Source: Sipunculus nudus (lineage: Eukaryota; Annelida; Sipuncula; Golfingiida; Sipunculidae). From it: a DNA stretch of 64,000 nucleotides. Numbering within the stretch: the stretch's first letter is position 1; each line of letters opens with the position of its first letter. The stretch lies in assembly GCA_026874595.1 (NCBI GenBank), contig CM049312.1, positions 54,317,429-54,381,428 of the forward strand, written 5' to 3'. The notes under the pieces are model-generated. The model saw only the letters and a list, made by a program, of their open reading frames with translations, was not told where the DNA came from and did no database searches. Positions 1 to 11,031 of the stretch are shown here, piece by piece. The position numbers and the translations under genes were made by a program.

Positions 1-8
1 GTTTTCAG

Positions 9-550
9 TTCCACTGGACAGTAAAATCCAGCAGCTCCTTGTACAGATGCAAACATCTCATCAAGAACTGCTGCATGCCCAGTTAATGTCACTGAAACAA
101 ACGTATAACCAACAACAAACCACTTCCACAGAAACAATACCACCTCACTCAGTAGCCTCCCTGTGTAACCTGACTGCAGCTGGGTCAGAGGTCAAGGTCA
201 CCATGAGTCATGATGGCATTGTGGCCAAAGGTGAAGGTCACCATGAAGTCATAGCAGTAGAAAATACCAATGATTTGATATCAGTGCTACCAGTGTTGCA
301 GTCTTCTCAGTCAGTGCAGATAATATCTGGTGACCAGCATGACCTAGCTACTGGAGGAGGTGAACCCAATGAAACCAGGACTATAGTGGTATGTGAGCAG
401 AGTGAAGGTGATAAACATAATGCCAGTGTTGTAGGGGATCTCACAGACAAGGTTCACACGGTTTACTGTGTTGCCGAACCCAGTCATCAGCCGGGAGAGG
501 ATGAACTCAACGGGCACGAACCAGCAGCCAAAAGGTGCAAGACCAGCTGA
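9..550 (+). CDS. Last coding exon of an unidentified protein (partial)
   Basis: The window opens with TTTTCAG, which reads as a splice acceptor, and the frame is open from the first base to a TGA at 548-550. I therefore take this as an internal acceptor plus terminal exon, not a start at the ATG at 47. The visible ~180 residues begin with a short Gln/Leu-rich, helix-prone stretch (KIQQLLVQMQ...HQELLHAQL, possibly coiled coil). A low-complexity, acidic, Ser/Thr/Val-rich region follows. The C-terminus is basic (AAKRCKTS) and could be a nuclear localisation signal. Codon use looks coding (GAG, CAG, GTG rich) against the AT-rich surroundings. I do not recognise a family. The composition would suit the C-terminal tail of a nuclear or transcription-related protein, but this is inference only. 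Upstream exons lie outside the window. Confidence 0.7.
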
Positions 551-1360
551 TGCTCAGCTACCTCTACTTTTGCTTTGATATAAATGAACATTTTAGATAG
601 TTTTCACTTTCAATTAGTGTTATGGTGATGATAGTTTGTATGGAACAAGGACAGATGCATTTGCTATGGGAAATATATCTAACTTAAAATTGAGTCACAT
701 TTATGTTATTTAACTTAATCTGAACTTGATCTTTAGCAGCTTCCGTGTTATTATGTCTGAAAAAGCTGTTACAAAATTAACTAATTTCATAAAAGTAATA
801 TGGATTTTGCTAAGTGTTACTGATTGTGGGTGTGTGTCACTCATATTCATAAAATATGTTCATTCCTAGGAGGATTTTAGTTGGTGAAAAATTTTCTCCA
901 GTGTGCAAGTGTCATACCTTTTATTAAATGTATGCAGTCCCAAGTGTTTGGGAAGTTTCTAAGTATTTCAACTGACTATGCCAGTATTTGTGTGTTACTC
1001 CTCCATTGTGTCACTAAGTAATTTGTCACTGTTAATGAGATTCTGGCATAATATTTGTACAGGAATGTCACCTTAAATGAACAGATCAGAACTGTGTCAT
1101 TGATTATGCCTTGTGTACTGTTGGGTTGTTATGTGTGGATAACTCTGGTCATGTGGTCATGTACATGTTATGTCAGACAGACCCCATTGTTTCTTGTGCT
1201 TTTCCTCATGTACTTTCATGTATATACAAGTATATACTTTCATGAATATATGATTTCATACACAAGGCCAGTGTTGTATATAAAGCTTATTATGTTGGTC
1301 TTTATTTATAAACTTATAATAATGAAGTATCTGTGAAATAAAATTAATGACGTTGAGCCT
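551..1360 (+). other. 3'UTR with poly(A) signal of the upstream gene
   Basis: AT-rich, non-coding sequence directly after the stop codon. A canonical AATAAA lies at 1337-1342. Cleavage is expected some 10-30 bases downstream. The open frame at 1055-1336 is hydrophobic, low in coding signal and inside this UTR, so I do not call it a gene. Confidence 0.55.
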
Positions 1361-2153
1361 TATTTACTCCGTTCTGATCTAGCATGTAATGCTATTACAA
1401 TATTGCACGACTTTCCGGTAATTTCCCCATTTATTTTAACAAACTAGATGAAAATCTGGCACCTGCAGACAGTTTCCACTGTTGGACTCAAATCCACACC
1501 TTGGTGTACTAGCCCAGTAGACAGACACACTAACAAATCATTGATAATCACGGGGATTATTTTTCATTTGCCTTCTTTGTGCAAGCCCTTGAAATGTTAC
1601 GATCTCTACACACCGCTTTATCTGTAGGTCTGCTGCCTATATCTCAAGCGCTGTTTGTTTTGGCTTGGTTTTCTTGGACCCTACACGAGAGGGGAGCACT
1701 GTATGTTGGACCAATCAGATGAGACCAAGTGCTGGAAGTAACATCCTCTATGATTGGCTGAAATGGTCACATGATTTATATTGAATATAAACGATGCTGG
1801 CAAAATATTTTTAGGATTGGAATGAGTTGTGTATAAGCTAGACCAGAAACTGATTCCAAAAATATTATTGTCCTCTTGACTGCGTTTAAACAATGCCTGA
1901 AACGCCACACACTACTGATGCGACAAGGAATCAACATTATTACAGGGACATGTTGCAAGCAAAATGGATACCAGCCAAGCGAAGAATGCACGGGGCCAAT
2001 GTTTTTACCAATTCGTTTTGAGTGACAGCTCATCCGTTTGCTGGAAAGGGATACATGGCTACGCTAACATATTCTTAATGTCATAATCGGTCAAATTGTG
2101 CGAGAACGCAGAGGTAACAAAATTCGACCTATTTTTTAGTAATAGCACAGACG
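1361..2153. other. Intergenic, no gene seen
   Basis: No supported coding sequence. On the minus strand around 1465-1530 a stretch reads GGATTTGAGTCC, close to a pol III B box, and could be the remnant of a tRNA-derived SINE; no convincing A box was seen. Confidence 0.4.
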
Positions 2154-2284
2154 CTCGTTTCCAGCACTAAAATGGTTTACAAACTGACAACATTCCCAGT
2201 ATGGGCGATATACTAGTAATAAAAAGATACCGCCCATACTCCGTGTGTTGACATTTTCTAAGCCATTTAAGTGCTGGAAACGAG
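2154..2284. repeat. Long hairpin: 54-nt inverted repeat with a 23-nt loop
   Basis: Left arm 2154-2207 and right arm 2231-2284 pair at about 45 of 54 positions, with perfect outer 15 bp (CTCGTTTCCAGCACT) and a perfect inner GTATGGGCG. The arms are too long and matched to be chance. It could be a foldback MITE or a transcribed hairpin. No coding sequence. Confidence 0.7.
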
Positions 2285-2596
2285 TTCCTTTGACTAACAG
2301 TAACCATAAATCTGTCATCAAGCGGCGCTTGACGCGCAGCAATGGGCGGTGCCATATTGCCTGCCGAGTGTTTGTCAACTGCTATTTGGTTGGTTTCTAC
2401 AGTCGCATCATACGCACGATGTTTTTCAGCAGGCACCGACCCGTCATCTAGTGTCAAAGTCTATCATATCCGGTCATACCAGACAGCGGTTAAATCAATA
2501 GCTTCTTTAGAAACGCAAGATTTCCGCTGCCTCGGAAGCGTATGGAAATGTGAAACCCATGTCAAAATGTCCTAAGATAAGTGTGACAGGATAAAA

Positions 2597-2908
2597 CTGC
2601 GTGTCCACTTATGCAGTACGGATGCGGATGCGTTTTAAATCGCGCATATGGAATAAAGAAGGAGTGTGTCCACTCATGCGATGCGGCGTGTGGAAACGGA
2701 TACGTTTTTTGAAAACCGGGCCATGTAGCCGCGGGTACGAAAACGCATGCGGAAACGCATGCGGAAAGTGCCATTTTGTTGAGGTGAAAGAGGGTGAAAG
2801 ACCTAAAAACGCACTGAAAAACGTATCTAATGGACACACACGCACAAAATATCCGCATACGTATCCGCACCGCACACGCATCGCATCCGTACAAGTGGAT
2901 ACGCGGCT
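2597..2908. mobile_element. MITE-like element with ~35-bp terminal inverted repeats
   Basis: The left end (GCGTGTCCACTTATGCAGTA) and the reverse complement of the right end (GCGTATCCACTTGTACGGAT) match over about 30 bp with a small gap. The interior is unusually rich in CGCATGCG/ATCCGCAT-type words, several repeated sub-terminally. Length is about 310 bp with no transposase, so it is non-autonomous. Target duplication is unclear: AGGATAAAAC occurs on both sides (2589-2598 and 2921-2930) but not flush with both ends. All open frames here are by-products of the CpG-rich repeats. Confidence 0.55.
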
Positions 2909-3845
2909 TAATAGTATTCAAGGATAAAACAAAGCATAATACACAAGGTCACATTAGACTCCGAGTAGAGATGTGTACCGGACCGCTCTACCCGATTGTG
3001 TAAAAGTTTATGATTTCTTTATGAATCTAGTTTCAATTTACAAATCTTGTTATGAACAATGTTTAATTAACTTGTCAAAGACAGTCTCATCAGCTACAAA
3101 AAAAAGTATTTAAAGCAATGGCTGCTGCACGATTTAGTCGATCCTCCGCTTGTTTTTGTTTACTCGGCCGGTGATCGATGCGCTGCTTGCGGTAGGACGA
3201 GAGTAACGCCACAAGATCGTTTTCCAGCTGACCCATGGCTTTGAATCCCACTGATATATGCAAGAAAGTAGCTGTGCACCGACTGACCCAAGAAGAAATC
3301 GACCAGACATCTGTAGGCCCCAAATGTATAAAAAAGATCGCCTTAATTGTCGGGTGACTCCAAGCAAAACAGCGGGACAGGAAACATTGCAGATGGCCGA
3401 TTAAGGTGCACTTTGCGCATGATAAAAACGCGATAAACTTATTTGTTCGACCGTCTGCATATAGCAGGAATGAGACCATACAGGAATGATAGCGCACAAA
3501 CAAATAATGTAGAGGTAATATTTCCAGATAGTTTGGTTGTGCTGCAACATAGTGTATCACATTTTTGTAGGAGATCAATCAAGATTGAGCCTTCAGGTTG
3601 GCGATATCCAGGTGGCGTGACGTCATTAAGTACAAGCGTTCCTAGGTAAACAGGCAGGCGAAACGGGCTCATTTGAATACGCACAGAAATAAAGTTAGAA
3701 CAGTAGGATTTATTCTTTTGGCACTGACAGTACTGACAAAAAATAAAACTTCACAGGTTTCTGCTTCTATTAATTGAAGTAATATCAATCTGTCTGCCAC
3801 GGCAAATGTTTGATTACATCTGAAATGGGACAGTGGAGAAATTTT
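2909..3845. other. Intergenic, no gene seen
   Basis: Open frames on both strands overlap one another, lack recognisable motifs and lack splice context. A perfect TGACGTCA (CRE-type) site occurs at about 3617, of unknown relevance. Confidence 0.4.
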
Positions 3846-3930
3846 TATGCCCCCGCCACAAAGTGGCCGGGGCATATAGTTTTACCCATGTCCGTCATTC
3901 CGTCCTTCCGTCATTCCGAAATCAAAGAGT

Positions 3931-6000
3931 TGTACGGACTTTTTTTCGCAATGCCTGCAGATATTGGCCTGATTTTTGGTGTGTGGGCAGATATAGACCA
4001 GTTACAGATCGAGTTCGCGTTTCGTCCCGGTTGACCTACTTTTGACCGTTTTACGGCTCCCAAACTTAGAAAATTTCATGAAAAATAGAACTATTCAGGA
4101 CAGATACACATGTACGGACTTTTTTTCGCAATGCCTGCAGATATTGGCCTGATTTTTGGTGTGTGGGCAGATATAGACCAGTTACAGATCGAGTTCGCGT
4201 TTCATTCCGGTTGACCTACTTTTGACTGTTTTACGGCTCCTAAACTTAGAAAATTTCATGAAAATAGAAATATTCGTGACAGATACACATGTACGGACTT
4301 TTTTTCGCAATGCCTGCAGATATTGGCCTGATTTTTGGTGTGTGAGCAGATATAGACCAGTTACAGATCGAGTTCGCGTTTCGTCCTAGTTGACCTATTT
4401 TTGACTGTTTTACGGCTCCTGAACATAGAAAATTTCATGAAAAATATGAAATTTCATGACAAATACACATGTACGGACTTTTTTTCGCAGTGCCTGCAGA
4501 TATTGGCCTGATTTTTGGTGTGTGGACAGATATAGACCAGTTACAGATCGAGTTCACATTTCTTCCCGGTTGACCTACTTTTGACCGTTTTACGGCTCCT
4601 AAACTTAGAAATTTTCATGAAAAATAGAAATATTCATGACAGATACACATGTACGGACTTTTTTTCGCAATGCCTGCAGATATTGGCCTGATTTTTGGTG
4701 TGTGGGCAGATACAGACCAGTTACAGATCGAGTTCATGTTTCGTCCCGGTTGACCTACTTTTGACCGTTTTACGGCTCCTTAACTTAGAAAATTTCATGA
4801 AAAATAGAAATATTCATGACAGAAACACTTGTACGGACTTTTTTTCGCAATGCCTGCAGATATTGCCCTTATTTTTGGTGTGTGAGTAGATATAGACTTT
4901 TGACCTTTTTACGGCTCCTGAACATAGAAAATTTCATGAAAAATATGAAATTTCATGACAAGTACACATGTACGGACTTTTTTTCGCAATGCCTGCAGAT
5001 ATTGGCCTGATTTTTGGTGTGTTGGCAGATATTGACCAGTTACAGATGGAGTTCGCATTTCGTCCCGGTTGACCTACTTTTGACTGTTTTACGGCTCCTG
5101 AACATAGAAAATTTCATGTAAAATATATATTTTCATGACAAATACACTTGTACAGACTTTTCTTCGCAATACCTGCAGATATTCGCCTGATTTTTGGTGT
5201 GTGGGCAGATATTGACCAGTTACAGATGGAGTTCGCATTTCGTCCCGGTTGACCTACTTTTGACTGTTTTACGGCTCCTGAACATAGAAAATTTCATGTA
5301 AAATATATATTTTCATGACAAATACACTTGTACAGACTTTTCTTCACAATACCTGCAGATATTGGCCTGATTTTTGGTGTGTGGGCAGATAATGACCAGT
5401 TACAGATCAAGTTCACGTTTTGTCCCAGTTGACCTATTTTTGACTGTTTGACGGTGCTCTAACATAGAAAATTTCATAAAAAGGCGCACATGTATGGACT
5501 TTTTTTCGCAGTGCCTGCAGATACGGGCCTGATTTTTGGTGTGTAGGCAGATAATGACCAGTTACAGATCGAGTTCTTGTTTTGTCTCAGTTGACCTACT
5601 TTTGACCATTTGACTGCTCCTGAACATAGAAAGTTTCATGAAAAATATAAATTTTCATAACAAATGCATATGTACTGACTTTTTTTCATCAATGCCTGCA
5701 GATACCACCCTGATTTTTTTGTGTGGGCAGATAATGACAGTTACAGATTGAGTTTGCGTTTCATCCCGGTTGACCTACTTTTGATTGTTTTACGGCTCCT
5801 AAACATAGAAAATTTCATGAAAGACAGAAATTTTTATGGAAAATGCACATGTATGGACTTTTTTTCACAATGCCTGCATATACTGGCATGATTTTTGGTG
5901 TGTTGCTTGATAATGACCCGTTACAGATCGAGTTTGCATTTTGCCCTTGTTGACCTACTTTTGACCATACGACACCTCCTGAACTTAAAAAAATTTCCAA
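3931..6000 (+). repeat. Tandem array, 12 units of ~180 bp
   Basis: Units begin at TGTACGGACT-type sites at about 3931, 4111, 4289, 4469, 4649, 4829, 4969, 5149, 5329, 5491, 5671 and 5849. Most spacings are 179-180 bp; one unit is shortened to ~140 (about 4829-4969) and one to ~161. Each carries GCAATGCCTGCAGATATTGG and TTGACCTACTTTTGACCGTT. Units near the right edge are more diverged than those at the left, as expected for an array that expands from one side. Confidence 0.9.
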
Positions 6001-6041
6001 ATTTTACAAATGATTCTAATTTGCCCAAAGCGGGGGCATTC

Positions 6042-6062
6042 GTGTCGTTCCGACACATCTAG
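6042..6062 (+). repeat. Helitron-type 3' terminal hairpin and CTAG end
   Basis: GTGTCG (6042-6047), loop TTC, CGACAC (6051-6056), AT, CTAG (6059-6062), then host T. This matches the terminal hairpin plus CTRR end inserted before T that defines Helitrons. Confidence 0.6.
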
Positions 6063-6278
6063 TTTCAGTTTTCTTTTCTTAGCCCACTTTTGGTTCGGAA
6101 TTCACAGGTGATTTGTTATAATATATTTGTAAAATATGATTTATAATTCATGAAACAGGTATGTTAGTTGCTTTATTTGACGGAACAATGAAAATGTAAA
6201 TAAAAAAATAATAATAAAATAATGGTCGCATTGGTTAACTAAACCGGCAGATGGCGTGCGTGTTAGCTCATTTAAATA

Positions 6279-7289
6279 CAGTGAAACCTCGTGTCGAACT
6301 CGGTTAAGTCGAATTCCCCGCATTGTCGAAGTCGAATATGGAGTCCCTGCAAAAAAAAACAGTTAAAACCTTACTAACTTCACTCCTTTTGTGTCGAACT
6401 CGGATGTTTCGAAAAACCTGATGTGTCGAAGTGTTTTGTTGGTCCCCAGCTAGTATTTCTATCGCTAAACTCGAAGTCATGTCGCTTGAATGTTTGGATA
6501 ATATTTGTGCATGCTCTATTAATCATACCCACGGCCGTGACGACCAGATGCATATTTAATTACAGGCAACGATCTTACTCATCAAGCGCGATGGTATACA
6601 CACCTGGTCCGTTGTGTACCTGTTTGGCCAATTATTTACTCATGATCAGGCCTTTCTTGTTTCGCCTAAAAGCCATAATTCGAAGTGAGAAGTTATTAAA
6701 AAAACAAACATAATGGAATCCTTACCCTTTGATGTGTCTTGGATACACATATACAGATCTCTATATAAAGGGAGAGAGCTGAGATCTTTCAGACTGGCTC
6801 TTATTTGTACAATATATAGGGTACGTTATATATACTGCTTTACTGCTTCACTTTTATATTGTTCGTGTCCTGTTTGCTATTTTGTCGCGGCCTGCTCAAG
6901 TCTGATGTGAAATCCATTAAGCAAAAGTACGAAACGCTGGTCCAGGTAGAACGTGGTGGCAAGACCGAGACACAGATTTCATTTGATGATTTGTGTGCTT
7001 TCATACCTGTATGTGCTCCCATTTCACTTTCTTGATTTTCCTGATCCTATTTTTGGTGATACTTGTGCTTTTTTTTTTATTAATAAATAAATTTATTATA
7101 AAATCCGTGTTGTTCTTTCAAGCAAACATTTGTAAGAACTATATAATATAGGCCCTGTATACATGTGCAGTATTTATTGATAATAATTAAGGCTAAAGAT
7201 GTTTGAATATAATGAATATCGGTTGTCTCGAACTCTGGATGTGTCGAAGTAAACTCACCGGTCGACTTCGACACAACGAGGTTTTACTG
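6279..7289. mobile_element. pogo/Tigger-type (Tc1/mariner) element with TA target duplication
   Basis: Left terminus CAGTGAAACCTCG and right terminus CGAGGTTTTACTG are inverted repeats flanked by TA at 6277-6278 and 7290-7291. The inverted similarity extends inward with GTGTCGAA/TTCGACAC words, repeated sub-terminally at 6394, 6424 and 7240. The 1011-bp body does not encode a full transposase but has a degenerate N-terminal fragment (see 6895). The ends and the TA duplication fit the pogo/Tigger branch of Tc1/mariner. Confidence 0.75.
6895..6981 (+). pseudogene. Relic of a pogo/Tigger transposase N-terminal HTH
   Basis: One frame reads IKQKYETLVQVERGGKTETQ, which resembles the psq/CENP-B-type helix-turn-helix start of Tigger transposases (a K..I/L..VE.G.K..QI pattern). 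No initiator and no continuation into the second helix-turn-helix are visible. It sits inside the TA-flanked element, which supports the family call. Confidence 0.45.
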
Positions 7290-7291
7290 TA

Positions 7292-8649
7292 TGTTAATGA
7301 ACGAGCGACGGATTGGCTGTATATAATTATTCAGCTAAAGTCAACCTGCATCCATTCCTGGCCCGCAAATTTGAATCAACTGTCCCCCCCCCCCCCCCAC
7401 ACACACACAGTCTGGCTTATTTCTAACCACCATGCCCCACACAGTAAAACAAAATATTCCACTCGTGTCAAATTATTTACAAAGATTGTGATTTTAAATT
7501 AATCATTAAAAATCAAACCCAGATCTTGCAATTTCCGTATAGATCGTAATAATCGGTTTTGTTAAATATTTGAGCATATGTATGTAATGAAAATATTATA
7601 TAAAATAAACGCAGAAGAAAAAAATACATTTCGATTTAATTATATTTAAATAAATTGACCGGACCGATCCACCTACTGGAGCGGACAGCCTTGCCCTGCA
7701 GCCCGCCCGGTCCACTCGTGATGGATCGGACCAACATCCGGTGGTCCGGTGCAGTCCGCAACTCTAGAGTCACGTGTACTTATACCGTGATACAGCATCG
7801 TATTACCATGGAGATCCAATGAGATGGAGTAAGCACTTGGATCGCTGACCGCGTACGATGTTGCTTGAGATCTTCATGTGAAACCTCGCACAAACGTGTG
7901 AAAGCTCTTCAGTCGTGCTACCTGCGCTTGCCTAGCTATTGCGCTAGGGTTATCCCTGATACATGGCCGAGGATGGCGCAGAATCGCTTGTCAAGGAAGC
8001 TATCATATCACTCCCATGCTAGATAAATATTTTTTTCAGATGTAATGAATTTGTAAGATTTTAATTTTAGTTAGCACTGTAACGTTCTTGGTTATTGGTC
8101 TTGAACTCGATTTCATAAGGGATTTGCTCTCATTAAAGAAAACAAATCTGCGGAAAATATTTTTGTACAGAGGAACGCCCGATCGTTTCTCAGCCAGAAC
8201 AGACCAGTCTTTTGGAACGGCTTGCTTTGTTCACCGACAAGTTATACGCGAAGAAATTGTATCCATTGCAAGTAGATAAACTTAACAATTTCAGGAAAAA
8301 TAACAGTGTAACTGTACGAAAAAGTCATATACAATAAAACAAATCACAGTACTATACAAAAATGGACTCCAAAATAAGTGAGTATGTTACCTTGCTGCCA
8401 AACCATGGGGAGAGAATATGTTGGGCAGTTTAACCCTTTAAAAACTGTTCATATGCAATATGTAATCTTAAGTCATAACAAAGTTACTCATGCTTTAATA
8501 TTCATAAAAAAAAGCTTATATTTTATTTAGTCATTTATCAGAGATCTATACTAGAATTATTTAACCCTGATAGACGGCTGAGCGGCGTTACCCGTAAGTC
8601 TCCTGTTTAAATTAAACAATGATTGAAACGCACATTGGAGTGGTCGCGG
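7292..8649. other. Intergenic, no gene seen; short poly-C and CA tracts
   Basis: Holds a C-run next to (CA)n at about 7384-7408 and a GC-rich stretch at 7665-7760 with inverted GGACCGATCC/GGATCGGACC words. The latter may be the right end of an older element. No coding signal. Confidence 0.35.
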
Positions 8650-8653
8650 TATA

Positions 8654-8700
<47 letters not shown>
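8650..8700. repeat. (TA)n microsatellite
   Basis: About 50 bases of alternating TA with one early interruption. Confidence 0.95.
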
Positions 8701-8705
<5 letters not shown>

Positions 8706-9228
8706 GCCCTTCAGATTGTGAAATAAATAGCATAATATTACCTAGAAGTCAATGGTCTGCCATAAATTTACCGAAAGGGTCAAATCCGTTTGTCTATCAC
8801 GTTTAAGAAAGTCATTCCAGTAAAAGAATTACACAAGACCCAGTTAAGCATTAATGATCATCTGATCTTATTCCATCATACACAGATGAGTCATCACTCC
8901 CTAGTATCTAGATTTCTTAACCTTTTTGACCCTGTTGACCTCTGTCCTGACCTTATTTACATATTTCATATATCAACTGAACTGGTTCAGCAAAAGCAAA
9001 TGTTTGATTGGTATGTTATTGTTCGAGACCAAACAGCTTATGAATTAGGGTCATTTTAATGTTCCAATTCCTTGTATGTCGTTTATTGCAACATTCATAA
9101 AACTGCACCGAAGTCATTTGATGAAGCACTCAAGGCTGGAATACGGGTAGTCGACAAGCGACAACATTTATCCGCCGAAACCAGAGTGGGACAGGTGAAG
9201 TGAGGCACGGATTGAGTGGCAAGGGGAA

Positions 9229-9230
<2 letters not shown>

Positions 9231-9290
<60 letters not shown>
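9231..9290. repeat. (GA)n microsatellite
   Basis: About 30 uninterrupted GA units. The alternating Arg-Glu and Leu-Ser frames across it are artefacts. Confidence 0.95.
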
Positions 9291-9292
<2 letters not shown>

Positions 9293-9330
9293 GTTGCATA
9301 TTAGCATGGACGTGTGCAACCGAAATGTGT

Positions 9331-10470
9331 ATGTAGGTGGCGCCACCTGCCATGAAAATCCAGAAAGTTATTCAAGTTGTATACAATTGCAAAATTTTAT
9401 GCAGATTAGTCAAACCACGACCGAGATATGAGTGATGTTATCCCACGGCAGACAAACAGGCGGACGCTGTGCAAAAATTGTTACAGGTCGCGCCACCAGT
9501 TTGCGTATGATAAAGAGCTATGTGAGATCTATACACATGCAAAAGTTTAGGAGGATACGTCAAACCGGTCCTGAGATATAAGCCTGGATGTCTGCAGCCT
9601 GAACGTGAAAGTAGGTGGCGCCACTTGCCACAAAATCGAGAAAGCTATCCAAGATGTATTTCCATGCAACATTTTATGCAGATAAATGAAACCACTGCCG
9701 AGATATGAGTGACTTTTTCCCATGACAGACAAACAGATGGGAAGTGTGCAAAAACGGTTACAGGTGGCGCCACTAGTTTTGAATATGATAAAGAGCTATG
9801 TGAGATCTATACACATGCAAAATTTCAGGAGGATACGTCAAACCAGTCCTGAGATATAAGCCTGGATGTCTGCAGCCTGAACGTGAAAGTAGGTGGCGCA
9901 ACCTGCCACAAAATCGAGAAAGCTATCCAAGATATATATACATGCAAAATTTTAGGCAGATAAGTGAAACCACTGCCGAGATATGAGTGATTTTGTCCCA
10001 CGGCAGACAAACAGACGGACGCTGTGCAAAAATGGTGGCTGGTGGCGCCACCAGTTTTATGTATGGTATAAAACTATGTGAGATCTATACACATGCAGAA
10101 TTTCAGGAGGATACGTCAAAACCAGTTCTGAGATATAAGCCTGGATGTCTGCAGCCTGAACGTGATAGCAGGTGGCGCCACCTGCCTCAAAATCGAGAAA
10201 GCTATCCAAGATGTATATACATGCAGTTTTAGGCAAGTAAGTGAAACCACTGCCGAGAAATGAGTGATTTTGTCCCACGGCAGACGAAAAGATGGACGCT
10301 GTGCAAAAATGGTTGCAGGTGACGCCACCAATTTTTATGTATATTATAAAGCTATCCAATTGTGCAAATTGTTTTCCCTTATCGGTCAAACGGTTCCCGA
10401 GATAAGTGGGTTTATGTATGGAAACAGACGCACAAATGGATGCTTGGCAGAGAGGGGAGGTCGAAGGTAA
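9331..10470. repeat. Tandem array of ~280-bp dimeric units
   Basis: Four units begin at GTAGGTGGCGCCACCTGCC-type sites near 9331, 9611, 9889 and 10169, the last trailing off by about 10470. Each unit is itself a dimer of ~140-bp halves. Both halves share ATGCAAAATTT, then GTCAAACC / GTGAAACC, then CTGAGATATAAGCC / CCGAGATATGAGTG, then a GGTGGCGCCACC palindrome. The open frames here repeat with the unit and are not genes. Confidence 0.85.
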
Positions 10471-11023
10471 ACCAAAAATGAGGGCGCAGCAGTTCACGTG
10501 TGACCCGATCAATTCCGAATTTTAAAATAATTCTGCCCAGTGGTTACGGAGGAGTTCTCCGGAAACCTATGCGGCGGCGGCGGCGTGTAACTGAAAACAT
10601 AGTATCCGCAAAACTCTGTTTTGGCGGATACAATTATAGCCCTTGCTCCCGTACTCTTTCACTACTCTGCGCCCCAGAATACGCCCTAGGATACCAATGT
10701 TGCAAACTAAAGACACTAACAATAAATTCACGCTATCTCGGCTTTAAATTGTAGTATTCAATAAAGGAAACAACTTCCAAGCATCAGGATCAGCGGAATT
10801 TGAATTGTTCTTCCTTAATACGGTTGGAAAACAATATCCTGAAGGCCATTCACTTTATATTAATCTTAAACAACTTTCGTAAAGGAAATTTTTCTAACGT
10901 TCCGCTTAAAGGCTTTATTTCATGTAATGTTAATACCTATCCAAAGGAATAGCATTTTTACGACTAGAATTTTGATTTTTTTTCCATATGAGTTCCAAAG
11001 CTCATGAGAATGGTGCAACTGAG
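10471..11023. other. Intergenic, no gene seen
   Basis: Contains a short (GGC)n at about 10570. The frame from 10500 lacks motifs and is probably fortuitous. Confidence 0.35.
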
Positions 11024-11031
11024 CTACCTTC

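Larger units (their letters stand above)
3846..6062 (+). mobile_element. Helitron/Helentron-like non-autonomous element with a tandem-repeat core
   Basis: The left side has a 29-bp palindrome (3847-3875: ATGCCCC(C)GCCAC AAA GTGGC CGGGGCAT). The right side has CGGGGGCATT, then a 6-bp-stem hairpin GTGTCG-TTC-CGACAC (6042-6056), then AT and CTAG (6059-6062) followed by T. A hairpin just before CTRR|T is the signature of a Helitron 3' end. Between them lie 12 tandem units. Molluscan 'pearl'-type and Helentron-derived elements are known to carry such tandem cores, so this family assignment is good by architecture. The exact 5' boundary is uncertain. No Rep/helicase is encoded; the open frames inside are repeat artefacts. 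Confidence 0.65.

Noticed and set aside
1055-1336. 93-codon hydrophobic frame
   Set aside because: Lies in the 3'UTR of the first gene, ends at the poly(A) signal, and has base composition of non-coding DNA.
2562-2927. Overlapping frames of 90-119 codons on both strands
   Set aside because: They exist because the MITE is CpG- and repeat-rich; no motif, and the inverted ends explain the sequence.
3090-3578. 162-codon minus-strand frame
   Set aside because: No recognised domain or conserved pattern, overlapped by other frames; length alone is not enough support.
9095-9431. Frames with Leu-Ser or Arg-Glu runs
   Set aside because: Direct translation of the (GA)n microsatellite.
10057-10512. 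151-codon minus-strand frame
   Set aside because: Runs through the 280-bp tandem repeat and repeats with it.
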